DNA from: JAOUEA01 sp963825685
GTDB taxonomy: Bacteria; Actinomycetota; UBA4738; HRBIN12
Assembly (NCBI GenBank): GCA_963825685.1
Contig: CAWGUD010000008.1
Location: 1-64,000, forward strand
Length of the DNA stretch: 64,000 bases
Direction of reading: 5' to 3'
A program made the position numbers and the translations under genes. Below are positions 19,567-30,043 of this stretch, one piece after another. The notes below the pieces were generated by a model. It saw nothing but the letters and a program-made list of their open reading frames with translations, searched no databases and was not told where the DNA came from. Every line of letters starts with the position of its first letter. The stretch's first letter is position 1.

Positions 19567-20557
19567 TCACGTCGGCAGGATCTGGAAGAGATCGAAGGCG
19601 TTGTAGGTCTTCGTGGTCTCGGTCAGCCGCTTCAGCACCCCTCCACCCACCGGGGTCGAGAAGAGATCCATCGACTCGGACGTGAGTCGGGAGAACATCA
19701 CTCGCTTGCCGTCCGGCGTGTACATCACGCGCCCGTTGATGCCCGGCTTGTCGGTGATCAGTCGCTTCCCGCCGCCTTCGGAGCGGATCGAGTACACGGG
19801 TTGGATCGGAGCCGGACCGCGGACACCGGGCGCCGCGGTCAGGGTGGGGAGTCCGCCGTCGAGCGATGGAGACATCATCGCGGCCGCGATCAGGTAGGCA
19901 ACGCGGTCACCGTCGGGAGACCAGTCGCCCGCGATCTCGTTCGTCGGCGTCTCGGTCAGCCACCGGCGCCCGGTGCCGTCGATCCGCTTCGTCATGAGGT
20001 CGTAGGTCCCGTCGCCGCGGGCAGCGCCGCCACGCGGGGCGGAGAACAGCACCCGCTGGCCATCGGGCGAGACGCTCGGGAAGAGCAGGTAGTTCGCCTC
20101 GGTGCGTGGATCTCCCGCGCCGGGTGCCGTCGGCGTCGCGTCGCACGATCGCCGAGTAGGTGATCTCGTCGGTCTCCATGAACACCACGTTCTCGCCGTC
20201 GGGCGACCACATCGGGGAGTACTCGTTGCGGTTCGGCGTGTCGGTGATCTGTTTCGTGCCGCCGCCGATGCGCTTGACGAAGAGGTCGAACTGCTCACCG
20301 TCGGACGCGGAGAAGACGAACCGGCGGCCGTCGGGCGCCATCGCGCTCGCGTAGACGAAGCTCCCCTTCGTGGGCCCGAAGACCTTGTGTTCCTCGGTGC
20401 CGTTGGGGCGCATCTCGAAGATGCGGGTGTCCGCGCCGTTGTAACGGACGAATGCCACGGTGTCCTGCCCAGGGAACGACGCCGATGCGCCGCCGATCGT
20501 CGTCGCCAGGAGCCCGGCGACCATGACCGCGGTGAGCACGATGTTCCTCAACCTCAT
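19567..20557 (-). CDS. Secreted TolB/WD40-like beta-propeller protein (one frameshift)
   Basis: A 329-residue exported protein after removing one extra base near 20123. The signal peptide is MRLRNIVLTAVMVAGLLATT...ASA. At least five TolB-type blades follow, each with a phrase such as SAMAPDGRRFVFSA, YSPMWSPDGENVVFM, FPSVSPDGQRVLFSA, AGDWSPDGDRVAYL or VMYTPDGKRVMFS. There is no catalytic signature; binding or structural roles are the family norm. AGGAGG at 20563-20568 gives a strong start. It is one of several secreted propellers in the window. Confidence 0.85.
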
Positions 20558-20646
20558 GGATCCTCCTGTCGGGAACGCACACGAACGAGGAGGGGAAGTC
20601 CCGGTGAGTATCGCAGACCGGCTGCCGCGCCGCGAGTTCCATCGGG

Positions 20647-21366
20647 GTGACACGGCGGTCGAACGAGACGACGATGGTGCCCGTGACGGTGCACGAGGGC
20701 GACGAGCCCCAGATCGAGATCCGGGAGCACGGCCCGTACGTGGTGCGGGGTGACGTGCCGCTCGGGCGAACCGCCCAGGTCGAGACCGAGTTCGGAGAGC
20801 CCGTGGGGTGGGTCCCCGACGAGCCCGTCGACGACGCCGAGGAGACGTACGAGCTCTGCCGCTGCGGTCGATCCAACGACAAGCCGTTCTGCGACGGGAG
20901 CCACGAGACCGGCGGCTTCGACGGCACCGAGACCTTCGATCGGTCGACGATCGTCGAGCGCCGCTACGAGTTCCCGGCCGGTGACGGAACGGTCAGCTTC
21001 GACCTCGCGACCTGTGAGCACGCGGGCTTCTGCGGCGACCGGTTCACGAACTGGCGCCGGCTGGCCCGGCAGGCCGGCGACCCCGCCGTGCGGGAGCGGC
21101 TGATGCAGATGGTGCGGCTCTGTCCGTCGGGCGCGCTCGAGATGCGACCGGACGCCGACGGCGAGCAGCTCGAGCCGGCGCTTCCGGTGAGCATCGGGGT
21201 CGTGCGCGACGGCCCCTACTGGGTCCGGGGCGGCATCCCGGTGACGAGCGCCGACGGGGAGACCTATGAGGTGCGCAACCGGGTGACCCTCTGCCGGTGC
21301 GGGCATTCCGAGACCAAGCCCTTCTGCGACGGCTCCCACGTGCACGCCGGGTTCCGCGACGGATGA
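20647..21366 (+). CDS. CDGSH iron-sulfur domain protein with central Fer4-like domain
   Basis: A 239-residue protein with two CDGSH [2Fe-2S] motifs: CRCGRSNDKPFCDGSH at about residue 74 and CRCGHSETKPFCDGSH near the C terminus (three Cys and one His each). Between them a segment with CEHAGFC and LCPSGAL resembles the divergent mono-cluster ferredoxin (Fer4_19) found beside CDGSH motifs in bacteria. It is probably an electron-transfer or cluster-storage protein in the cytoplasm; the partner is unknown. GTG at 20647 or ATG at 20674 are both possible starts. The stop overlaps the ATG of a second CDGSH gene (ATGA). Confidence 0.88.
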   Translation: MTRRSNETTMVPVTVHEGDEPQIEIREHGPYVVRGDVPLGRTAQVETEFGEPVGWVPDEPVDDAEETYELCRCGRSNDKPFCDGSHETGGFDGTETFDRSTIVERRYEFPAGDGTVSFDLATCEHAGFCGDRFTNWRRLARQAGDPAVRERLMQMVRLCPSGALEMRPDADGEQLEPALPVSIGVVRDGPYWVRGGIPVTSADGETYEVRNRVTLCRCGHSETKPFCDGSHVHAGFRDG

Positions 21367-21822
21367 GCGATCGACCGGCGCCGAACATCCGTGTCGTGCG
21401 AGGCGGTCCGCTGATCGTGGAGGGCGTGCCGCTCACGCGGCTCGAACGCCGCGACGGCGCCTGGGCCCTCTCGGCGGCGCTCGACACCGGCGCGGAGTAT
21501 GCCCTCTGCCGATGCGGGGGCTCGTCGGGTCTGCCGTTCTGCGACCGCGAGGAGCCCTACGGGTGCTTCGACGAGGAAGCACCCACCGGCGTGCTTGCCG
21601 AAACCGTTCGCCTGGGAGCTCCCCGACGGGAGACGGCCGGAGATGGCGCTCAAGCCGAACGGTCCGGTCCGCCTGGCGGGCGGTGTCCCGATCCACGACG
21701 CGAGGTCCGGCGCTGTCGTCGACGCCGGCGAACGCGTCTCGCTGTGCCGGTGCGGCGCGTCGCGGTGCCAACCCCTCTGCGACGGCTCCCACAAGGTCGT
21801 CGGATACCGCGAGCCGGACTGA
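21363..21822 (+). CDS. Second CDGSH iron-sulfur protein (one frameshift)
   Basis: Starts at ATG 21363, overlapping the previous stop by 4 nt. The first part reads APNIRVVRGGPLIVEGVPL and reaches a CDGSH-like motif CRCGGSSGLPFCD that lacks the final SH (it reads DREEPYG). After a one-base insertion at about 21590-21620 the frame continues KPNGPVRLAGGVPIHD and ends with CRCGASRCQPLCDGSH. Corrected length is 152 residues. The repeated layout, a strand-rich domain before each cluster, matches the upstream protein. The two probably work together in one pathway. Confidence 0.75.
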
Positions 21823-21862
21823 CGCGGGGTCGGCGGGCCGGGGACGACCTCGTCGAACCGGC

Positions 21863-22381
21863 TCACGCCTGGGAGCCGATGAGCCCGAGACGCTCGAGCA
21901 CCCCCGTCGGGAGCACGTGGCAGTAGGGCTCGTGCCCGGTCTGCTCGTAGTAGCGCTGGTGGTAGTCCTCCGCGGCGTAGAACGGGCCGGCTTCGACGAT
22001 CTCGGTCGCGATCGGCCGATCGAAGGACGCCTGTGCCCGGTCACGGGACGCCTCGGCCGCCGCTCGCTGCTCGGGCGAGTGGGTGAGGATCACGCTGCGG
22101 TACTGCGAGCCCACGTCGGGGCCCTGCCGGTTCACCTGGGTCGGGTCGTGCATCGCCCAGAAGACCTCGAGCAACTGTTCGTAGCCGACGATCGCCGGGT
22201 CGAACTCGACCTGGACCACTTCGGCATGACCGGTGGTGCCGGTGCAGACGAGTCGGTAGTCGGGGTCCTCGACGAACCCGCCGGCGTAGCCGGAGACCGC
22301 CTCGACCACGCCGGGCACCTGCCGGAACACCCACTCGACGCCCCAGAAGCATCCGGCTCCGAACGTGGCGATCTCGTGCAT
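21863..22381 (-). CDS. msrA: Peptide-methionine (S)-S-oxide reductase
   Basis: Reduces methionine-S-sulfoxide in proteins and free methionine, using thioredoxin. The 172-residue protein has the catalytic FGAGCFWGVEWVF (Cys11), the conserved GYAGG, TGHAEVVQVEFDP, a SQYRSVI segment and FYAAEDYHQRYYEQ. A C-terminal PYCHV supplies a likely resolving cysteine. It is cytoplasmic (no signal peptide). Confidence 0.96.
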   Translation of the reverse strand: MHEIATFGAGCFWGVEWVFRQVPGVVEAVSGYAGGFVEDPDYRLVCTGTTGHAEVVQVEFDPAIVGYEQLLEVFWAMHDPTQVNRQGPDVGSQYRSVILTHSPEQRAAAEASRDRAQASFDRPIATEIVEAGPFYAAEDYHQRYYEQTGHEPYCHVLPTGVLERLGLIGSQA

Positions 22382-22426
22382 GGTCAGGACCTCCTCGGGC
22401 TGGTCGGGACGGGCATCACCATCGTC

Positions 22427-23343
22427 TCAGTCGGGCGGTGTTCCGTTACGCGCGTGGTTCCGATCCCACAGGGTCACGTTCAGGACGGCTCCGGCGACGA
22501 CGGCCCTTCCCGAGAAGTAGAGCCACGCCAGGGCCGCCACGGCGACCCCGAGGGACCCGTACGTCGAGGATGCCCGGTCGAAGCGACCGGGCAGGTAGAG
22601 GACGCTCACCAGGTGCAACAGCTCGACCACGGTGCCGACGAGCAGGGCACCGGGCACGAGCGCTCGCACCGGCACGTCGGCGGGGCGCGGGAGCATCGAC
22701 GAGGCCAGGGTCCAGAACGCGCCGATCACCACGATGCTCGCGGCCATGCCGATCAGGCCGAAGCCGAGCGACCGATCCCGGAGCCAGCTGACCATCGGGA
22801 ACACCAACGCGATGCCGGCCATCAGTCCCGAGACGGCGACCACCGCGCGCGCCGTCCAGGTGATCGGTGGGACCGGGCGGATCTCCCACGCGAGGGCGTG
22901 CACGGCGCGAAGGGAGACGGCGAGCGACCGAGATGCCCAGACGAGCGCGATCAGACCGACGTCAAGGCCAGCCACCGGCCTCGACCCGACGCCTCGAGGG
23001 CCTGACTCACCGAGCCCGTGATGAACGCGGTCACGCCGAGGTCGTCGGCGAGGTCCGCGGCCTCGGACGGGTCGGCTGCGGAGTAGAAGCCGAACACCGA
23101 CACGACGACCACGGCGAGCGGCACGATCCAGAGGAACACGCGGAAGGCGACCGCGCTCGCGAGGAGGCCGCCCGCCAGGAGGCGATCTCGGCTGATCACC
23201 TGGAACCCCGCATCGATCACCGGGTGATCGACACGGGCGGCGGTCAGCCTCGCCGAGCCCTCGTGCACCGAGGTCGGCGAAGGCGGTCGAGCCTGCGCCG
23301 TTCGAGATCGGACGATGGACTCCGGCGTCGGTCGGTCGCTCAC
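22427..23343 (-). CDS. YihY/BrkB family membrane protein (one frameshift)
   Basis: About 305 residues with some six membrane segments; one base is missing near 22963. Before the break: LLAGGLLASAVAFRVFLWIVPLAVVVVSVFG; after it: hydrophobic helices ending in STYGSLGVAVAALAWLYFSGRAVVAGAVLN, the YihY C-terminal signature. YihY proteins were once called ribonuclease BN; their true role is not established. The GTG at 23343 overlaps the stop of the upstream zinc-ribbon membrane protein by 4 nt (GTGA), so the two are coupled. Confidence 0.83.
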
Positions 23344-24702
23344 CCCGTCGCGACGTCGGCCTGGCCGGTCACCCGATCGTGCAGGTACGTGAGCACGAAC
23401 CAGGTTGCGGCGACGAGCGCCATCACGACCAGGAGCGACATCCAACCGAGGTTGGCGAAGAAGAGGACCAGTGCCCCGAGCACGACGGCGACCACGCGGA
23501 GGACGAGCGCGTGCTCACCGATCCAGCGGATCCACCCCGCGTCGCGTGGCACCAGCGTGCCGTCGGACGCACGCTCGAGCGTGCGCGTCAGCCATGGTGG
23601 CCGTCCGGCGAGATAGGCCCCGACGCCGATCAGGATCGCCGCCACCAGCATCAGGGTCGTGAAGTTGCGCAGATCCTGGAAGACGTCGTTCGTGACCGCG
23701 CCCACCGCCGCCTGGTTCGTCTCACCGGTCACCCGAGCGACGATCGCATCGTCGAGGCGGAGTGCGAGGCGCCGGACCACGATCAGTCCGATCGCCACGC
23801 CGAACCCGAGCCAGAGCGCGGTGCGCAGGCGGCGGGTGGACAGCACGAAGGCGACGATGGCCAGGATGATCGTGAGCGCCACCAGCGCGTAGACCACCTT
23901 GTCCATCGTGGCGATCGCCGCCTGCGCGGCCGGCAAGCGCGTCGGACTCGAAGACCTTGATCTGGCCGAAGTCGTTCGGCAGATCGACGCCGAACTGCTG
24001 CTCGAGCAGGCCGACCGCCTGCTCCGACGTTGTGCCTCGGTGATCGTGGGGATGTCGATCGATCTGTTGAAGATCTCGGACAGCTGATCCTCGAGCGAGG
24101 CCAGCGCGTCGTTGATGAACGGGAGCAGGTTGATGTAGACGGCGTCGCCTTCGATCGTGGCGTTCGTGCTCTCGCCCCTGAGCAACGCGATCGCCTGGGA
24201 GTGCGCCCTCGTGAGCGCGGTGTTCCAGAGGTTCCTGAACGCGTCGCTCGAGATCGCCTGTTCGGTGCGCTTCAGCAGCACGTTGCGGATGCCGTCGGTG
24301 ATCGGCGCGGCGAGCAGCGCGGGTGACACGGGGAGTTCGCCCTGGTCCGAGCCCGCCAGCGCGGTCGAGACTCGATCCTCGACCTGAAGGCCCTCCATGA
24401 CGCGATCGGTCAGACGGATGCTGAGCGCTTGCTGCACGGCCGGGTCGTCGATCACCGGACCGACCGTGGCGACGAACCGGTCGGTGTCGAGCGCGACGGC
24501 GCGCGCCCAGGCCCCCACGACCGTCACGACGAGGCGACAGCACCGTGAGGAACACGAACAACCCGGAGAGTCGGCGGCGCAGCTTCAGGCGTGCCGGCTC
24601 GCCTCGCAGGGGAGAGCCGCACGTGGGGCAGAAGTTGATGTCGGGGTCGGTCTCCACGCGTCCGCAGCGCGGGCACTCGACGCGCGTTCCCTGGTCGCTC
24701 AC
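23340..24702 (-). CDS. Zinc-ribbon membrane protein of unknown function (three frameshifts)
   Basis: Corrected length is 453 residues. An N-terminal zinc ribbon (CPRCGRVETDPDINFCPTCG, about 10-29) precedes a first membrane helix (FVFLTVLSLVVTVVGAWA). An outer domain of roughly 230 residues follows, including the YINLLPFINDALASLEDQL and FGVDLPNDFGQIKVFESDAL segments. At least four C-terminal helices come next (VVYALVALTIILAIVAFVL, LVLRVVAVVLGALVLFF and others). Indels: extra base near 24534, missing base near 24036, extra base near 23938; together they restore one frame. GTG at 24702 has GGAAGG upstream. I do not recognise a function; the zinc ribbon is predicted cytoplasmic. Confidence 0.75.
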
Positions 24703-24730
24703 GATCGATCCTTCCGTCTGGCGGTATGGG

Positions 24731-24756
24731 GACCTTATGGCCCAGCCATTATGGTC
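24731..24756. promoter_or_regulatory. Imperfect palindrome between divergent genes
   Basis: GACC-TT-ATGG, spacer cccag, CCAT-TAT-GGTC is a dyad lying 29 bases upstream of the zinc-ribbon gene start and 110 bases upstream of the first FAD oxidoreductase. Its position suits an operator for either gene, but no regulator is identified. Confidence 0.3.
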
Positions 24757-24866
24757 GCCACACCGGCCGGTGGGTTCACCCCGATGGCACGAACTCCGCA
24801 GGACCGGTTACCCCCGCTCGCGAGGCCGGTGTAGGCTGCGCCTACCCGTTTGAACGGAGATTCAAT

Positions 24867-26504
24867 ATGTCGCAGCAGCAGGGGAACCGGTACGACGCGA
24901 TCGTGATCGGCGGCGGCCACAACGGCCTCGTCGCCGCCGCGCTCCTGGCCAAGCGTGGCGCGCGCACGCTCGTGCTCGAGAAGCGCCACAAGACCGGCGG
25001 GGCGGCCGACACGAGCGAGCCGTGGCCCGACGAGTATCCCGGCGTCAAGGTCAACACGCTCAGCTACACGATGAGCCTGATGCCGCCGTCGCTCCGGCGC
25101 GAGCTGCAGCTGGAGCGGTTCGGCTTCAAGCTCCTCCCCCTCGGCCAGGGGTACATGCCGATGCGAGGCGGCGGTTCGATCATCCAGGCCGAGGACGACC
25201 GCAAGACCCGAGAGTCGATCGCGAAGGTCTCCAAGCGCGACGCCGACGCCTACTTCGAGTTCTACGGGTGGATCTCGCGCATCTCCGACATCCTCGGGCC
25301 GATGCTGATGGAGACGCCGCCCCACGTCGGCTCGAAGAAGCCCGCCGACCTGTGGGACCTCGGCAAGCTCGCGTGGAAGCTCCGCTCGCACGTCGACGAG
25401 GCCACCGTGGCCGACGTCACGCGCCTGTTCACGATGAGCGCCACCGAGCTGCTGGAACGATGGTTCGAGTCGCCCGAGATGAAGGGATTCATGGCGGTCA
25501 ACGGCATCATCGGCACGTGGGCCGGCCCCGATGCGCCCGGCACGGCGTACGTGCTGATGCACCACTCCGTCGGCGACATCGGCGACGGCCAGGTGGCGAG
25601 CTGGGGCTTCATGGAAGGCGGCATGGGGGCCGTCTCGAAGGCGTGCGAGGAGTCGGCGAAGTTCTTCGGCGCCGAGGTCCGCGTCAACGCGCCGGTCCAC
25701 ACGATCACCACGTCGAACGGCCGCGTCACCGGCGTCGTGCTCGACGGCGGCGAGGAGGTCCGGGCCCCGCTGGTCGTCACCGCCGTGCATCCGAAGATCA
25801 CGTTCCTGCAGCAGCTCGACCGCGCCGAGCTGCCGAGCTCGTTCGTGCACGACATCGAGCACTGGAAGACCCGCAGCGGCACGGTGAAGGTCAACCTCGC
25901 GATCGACCGGCTGCCGACCTTCACGGCCGACCCGGACTTCGACCCCGAGATCCACGGCGGAGCGATCGAGCTGCTCGACGACGTGGAGCAGCTCGAGCAG
26001 GCCTATCAGCAGGCCCGCTTCGGTGAGGCGGCGACCCGTCCGTTCAGCGACACCGAGATCCCGACGGTCGTCGACACGACGCTCGCGCCCGAGGGCATCC
26101 ACACGGTCTCGATGTTCACGCAGTGGTGCCCGGCGGAGTGGGCCGACGACGAGGACGACCACACCGAGGAGCTCGAGGCCTACGCCGATCGCCTGATCGA
26201 CCACATGGACGAGGTCGCACCCGGCTTCCGCGACAGCGTGCTCGCGCGCCAGATCCTCGGCCCGAAGCAGATGCAGGAAGGGTGGGATCTGATCGGCGGG
26301 AACATCTTCCACGGAGAGCTCACGGTCGATCAGCTCTTCCACATGCGACCGGCGGTCGGCTACGCCGACTACCGATCGCCGATCGACGGCCTCTATCAGG
26401 CATCGAGCGCCACGCACGCAGGTGGCGGCGTGACCGGCCTGCCCGGTCACCACTGCGTGCGCGAGATCATCAAGGACAAGAAGGCACGCACGAAGAAGAG
26501 GTAG
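24867..26504 (+). CDS. FAD-dependent oxidoreductase, PYROXD2/phytoene-dehydrogenase-like (copy 1)
   Basis: A 545-residue flavoprotein with the dinucleotide motif AIVIGGGHNGLVAAALLAKRG at residues 10-30, followed by VLEKRHKTGGAADT. The middle and C terminus (GTAYVLMHHSVGDIGDGQ, THAGGGVTGLPGHHCVREI) are those of the PYROXD2-like group related to carotenoid desaturases. Substrate is unknown; no carotenoid genes lie nearby. The C-terminal GGGVTGLPGHH segment contacts FAD in this fold. GGAG lies 7 bases before the ATG. A TTACCC/TAGGCT pair with 18-bp spacing (about 24819-24838) is a plausible promoter. The paralogue follows after 8 bases. Confidence 0.88.
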   Translation: MSQQQGNRYDAIVIGGGHNGLVAAALLAKRGARTLVLEKRHKTGGAADTSEPWPDEYPGVKVNTLSYTMSLMPPSLRRELQLERFGFKLLPLGQGYMPMRGGGSIIQAEDDRKTRESIAKVSKRDADAYFEFYGWISRISDILGPMLMETPPHVGSKKPADLWDLGKLAWKLRSHVDEATVADVTRLFTMSATELLERWFESPEMKGFMAVNGIIGTWAGPDAPGTAYVLMHHSVGDIGDGQVASWGFMEGGMGAVSKACEESAKFFGAEVRVNAPVHTITTSNGRVTGVVLDGGEEVRAPLVVTAVHPKITFLQQLDRAELPSSFVHDIEHWKTRSGTVKVNLAIDRLPTFTADPDFDPEIHGGAIELLDDVEQLEQAYQQARFGEAATRPFSDTEIPTVVDTTLAPEGIHTVSMFTQWCPAEWADDEDDHTEELEAYADRLIDHMDEVAPGFRDSVLARQILGPKQMQEGWDLIGGNIFHGELTVDQLFHMRPAVGYADYRSPIDGLYQASSATHAGGGVTGLPGHHCVREIIKDKKARTKKR

Positions 26505-26512
26505 GGGGCGCT

Positions 26513-28150
26513 GTGGCACAGCAGCAGGCGAACCGATACGACGCGATCGTCGTCGGCGGCGGGCACAACGGTCTGATCACGGCGGCGTACCTCGCGAAGT
26601 TCGGCGCCAACGTCGTGGTGCTCGAGGCTCGGCACAAGACCGGCGGCGCCGCCGACACGATGGAACCGTGGCCCGAGGAGCTTCCCGGCGTGAAGGTCAC
26701 GACGCTCAGCTACGTGATGAGCCTCATGCCGCCGACGATCCAGCGCGATCTGCAGCTCGAGCGCTTCGGCTACACGGTCCACCCGCAGGGCCTCGGCTAT
26801 CTACCGCTCGCCGACGGCTCCTCGATCGTGCGCCACGAGAGCGAGCAGAAGACCCGAGAGTCGATCGCGCGATTCTCGACAGCGGGACGCCGACAGGTAC
26901 TTCGAGTACGAGGCGTGGATGGGGCGCGTCGGGGCGATCCTCGGGCCGCTGCTGATGCAGACGCCGCCGCATCTGGGCTCTCGTCGCCCACGCGACATCA
27001 GGGATCTCGGCCAGCTCGGGTGGATGCTGCGCCGCGAGCTCGATGAGCGCACCGTGGGCGACATCACGCGTCTCGTTCACGATGAGCGCGGCGGACCTGC
27101 TCGACCGATGGTTCGAGTCGCCGGTGCTCAAGGGCTTCATGGCGGTCAACGGCATCATCGGCACGTGGGCCGGCCCCGAGGCGCCCGGCACGGCGTACGT
27201 GCTTGATGCACCACTCGGTCGGCGACGTCGGGGACGGCCAGATGGGTGCGTGGGGCTACCCCGAGGGCGGCATGGGAGCCGTGAGCGCGGCGTGCGAGGG
27301 ATCGGCCCGCCACTTCGGGGCGGAGATCCGCACGGACGCACGCGTCCAGCGGGTCCTCGCCTCGAACGGCCGTGTCCAAGGGGTCGTGCTCGATGGTGGC
27401 GAGGAGCTGTCGGCGCCGTTGGTCGTCACCGCGGTGCACCCGAAGATCACGTTCCTCGACCAGATCGACCGCCACGAGCTCCCGAGCGAGTTCGTTCACG
27501 ACATCGAGCACTGGAAGACCCGCAGCGGCACCGTGAAGATCAACCTCGCGATCGATCGGCTGCCGACCTTCACCGCCGACCCCGAGTACGACCCGCAGAT
27601 CCACGGCGGCGCGATCCAGGTGCTCGACGATCTGGAGTACCTCGAGCGCGGGTTCCAGGAGGCTCGCGCCGGGAAGCCCGCGACCCTGCCGTTCAGCGAC
27701 ACGGCGATCCCGACGGTGTTCGATCGCACGCTTGCTCCCGAGGGCACGCACGTGATGTCGATGTTCACGCAGTGGGTCCCGCACACGTGGGCGGATGACG
27801 ATGACGATCACACCGCCGACCTCGACGCCTACGCCGACCGGCTGATCGATCGGATGGACGCGGTGGCGCCCGGATTCAAGGGGTCCGTGAAGGCGCGCCA
27901 GGTGATCGGCCCGAAGCAGATGCAGGACGGCTGGGGTCTGATCGGGGGGAACATCTTCCACGGCGAGCTCACCGTGGATCAGCTGTTCCACATGCGTCCC
28001 GCCGTCGGCTACGCCGACTACCGAACCCCGCTCGCCGGTCTGTACCAGGCGTCGAGCGCGACCCACGCAGGCGGGGGAGTGACCGGCATGCCCGGACACC
28101 ACTGCGTGCGCGAGATCCTGCGCGACAAGAAGAGGAAGATGCCGAGCTAG
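26513..28150 (+). CDS. FAD-dependent oxidoreductase, PYROXD2-like (copy 2, three frameshifts)
   Basis: Paralogue of the preceding gene, clearly similar along its whole length: AIVVGGGHNGLITAAYLAKFG at the N terminus and THAGGGVTGMPGHHCVREI at the end. Three extra bases near 26880, 27073 and 27204 break the reading. Aligning to copy 1 shows the exact joins (SIARFS to QRDADRYFEYEAW; DITRL to FTMSAADLLDRWF; GTAYVL to MHHSVGDVGDGQ). With them removed it has 544 residues. The GTG start is 8 nt after copy 1, so the pair forms an operon and might act as a heterodimer or on related substrates. Confidence 0.85.
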
Positions 28151-28189
28151 GGTTGCCCTGCCGGGCCCGGACCGGCGAAGGGGGCAGGC

Positions 28190-29934
28190 GTGAGCGGATC
28201 GGATCGTCCGTCGACGCTCGGCCCTGGTCGCACGTCCTGGCTGCCGGGACTCGACGCGCTCCGAACCTACCGGCTCGAGTGGCTGCGCTTCGACCTCGTC
28301 GCCGGGGTGGTGCTCGCGGCCTTCCTCGTGCCGGTAGGCATGGGCTACGCCGAGGCCGCGGGGCTGCCTGCGATCACGGGCCTGTACGCCACGATCGTGC
28401 CGCTCGTGGCGTACGCGGTGTTCGGACCCTCCCGCGTGCTCGTGCTCGGTCCCGATTCGTCCCTCGCGCCGGTGATCGCGGCCGTCGTCGTCGGCGTGTC
28501 GGCCGGCTCCCCGACCACGGCGATCGAGGTCGCCGGGGCGTTGGCGGTGATCACCGGATTCGTGATCGCGCTCACCGGTCTGTTCCGGCTCGGTTTCGTG
28601 ACCGAACTGCTGTCGCGCCCGACCCGCCTCGGCTACCTGACCGGCATCGCCCTCACGATCGTCGTGGGCCAGATCCCGAAGATGCTGGGGTTCTCGATCG
28701 GCGCCGACGATCTGCTGGACCAGGTCGAGGCGATCGCCGACGCGATCGGCAGCGGGGCGGTCGATCCGGTCACGGCGGCGGTCGGGGCGTCGGCGCTCAT
28801 CGTGATCGCCGTGCTCGGCCGGTGGGCCCCGCGCCTCCCGGCGACCCTGATCGTGGTCGTCGGTGGCATCGCCGCGGTGGCGCTGCTCGATCTGTCGGTC
28901 GACACGGTCGGGGTCCTGCCCGAGGGGCTCCCTTCGTTCGTCCTGCCCAGGGTGCCGAGTGACGTGCTCCCGGAGCTGATCGCGGCGGCGTTCGCGATCG
29001 CCTTGGTGGCGACGGCCGACACGAGCGTGCTCTCGCAGTCGCTCGCGTCGCAGCGGAAGGAAGAGGTCGACCCCGATCGTGAGCTCGTCGCGTTGGGCGT
29101 CGCGAACCTCGCCACCGGGCTGTTCCAGGGGTTCCCGGTCTCCAGCAGCGCGTCGCGCACGCCGGTCGCGATCGCGGCGGGCGCCCGGTCGCAGCTCACC
29201 CCGCTGGTCGGTGCGATCGCCGTCGCGCTCATGCTCGTCGTGGCGCCGGCGCTGCTCCGCGACCTGCCGCAGGCGGTGCTCGGCGCCGTGGTGTCGCGGC
29301 CGCCGCGCGCCTCGTCGACGTCGCGGAGATCCGCCGGCTCTGGCGCATGCGGCGCACCGAGTTCGCCCTGTGGGCGGCCGCGTTCCTCGGGGTCGCGGTG
29401 CTCGGCGTGCTGCCCGGCGTCTTCGTGGCGATCGTGTTGTCCCTCGTCGACTTCGTCCGCCGCGCGTGGCGGCCGCACGACGCCACCCTCGTCCGCGTCG
29501 ACGAGCTCAAGGGCTACCACGACATCGATCGTCACCCGGAGGGGCGGGCGATCCCCGGGCTGCTGCTCTACCGGTTCGACGCACCGCTGTTCTTCGCGAA
29601 CGCGTCGTTCTTCCGACGGGAGGTACGAGCCCACGTCGCGGCAGCCGAAGAGCCGGTGCGCTGGCTCGTCGTCGCCGCGGAGCCGATCACCGATATCGAC
29701 ACCACCGCCGCCGACATGCTCGGCGAGTTGATGGACGACCTCGATGCCGCCGGCATCACGCTGGCCTTCGCGGAGATGAAGGGGCCCGTGAAGGACCGCC
29801 TGCGGGCGTACGGCCTCTACGAGCGCGTCGGCGACGAGCGCTTCTTCCCGACGATCGGCACGGCGGTCGACGGGTACGTGCAGACGTCGGGTGTCGGATG
29901 GGTCGACTGGGAGGAACGACCCCCCGCCACCTAG
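28190..29934 (+). CDS. SulP family inorganic anion transporter (one frameshift)
   Basis: A 581-residue transporter after adding one missing base near 29294. The SulP signature is FLVPVGMGYAEAAGLPAITGLY in helix 1-2, with about ten further membrane segments. LSQSLASQRKEEVDPDREL and NLATGLFQGFPVSSSASRTPV are conserved core loops. The C-terminal STAS domain (from about residue 440) contains VVAAEPITDIDTTAADML. SulP proteins move sulfate, bicarbonate or other anions; the substrate here is not predictable. GTG at 28190 has GGGGGC just upstream. Confidence 0.9.
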
Positions 29935-30043
29935 GCCCAACGGCCGATGCGGGAAGAACCGTCGAAGGTCCTATGCGGAATCACCCCCCGCTACCCGAAA
30001 ACAGGTAACGAAGCGTCCCCGAACCTCGGGAGGGGTGAGAGTC

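Noticed and set aside
29935..30043. Possible riboswitch before the small PAS gene (TACC/GGTA and ACCTCGGG hairpins)
   Set aside because: No match to the c-di-GMP, glycine, TPP, SAM or cobalamin cores that I can recognise; stems are only 4-5 bp.
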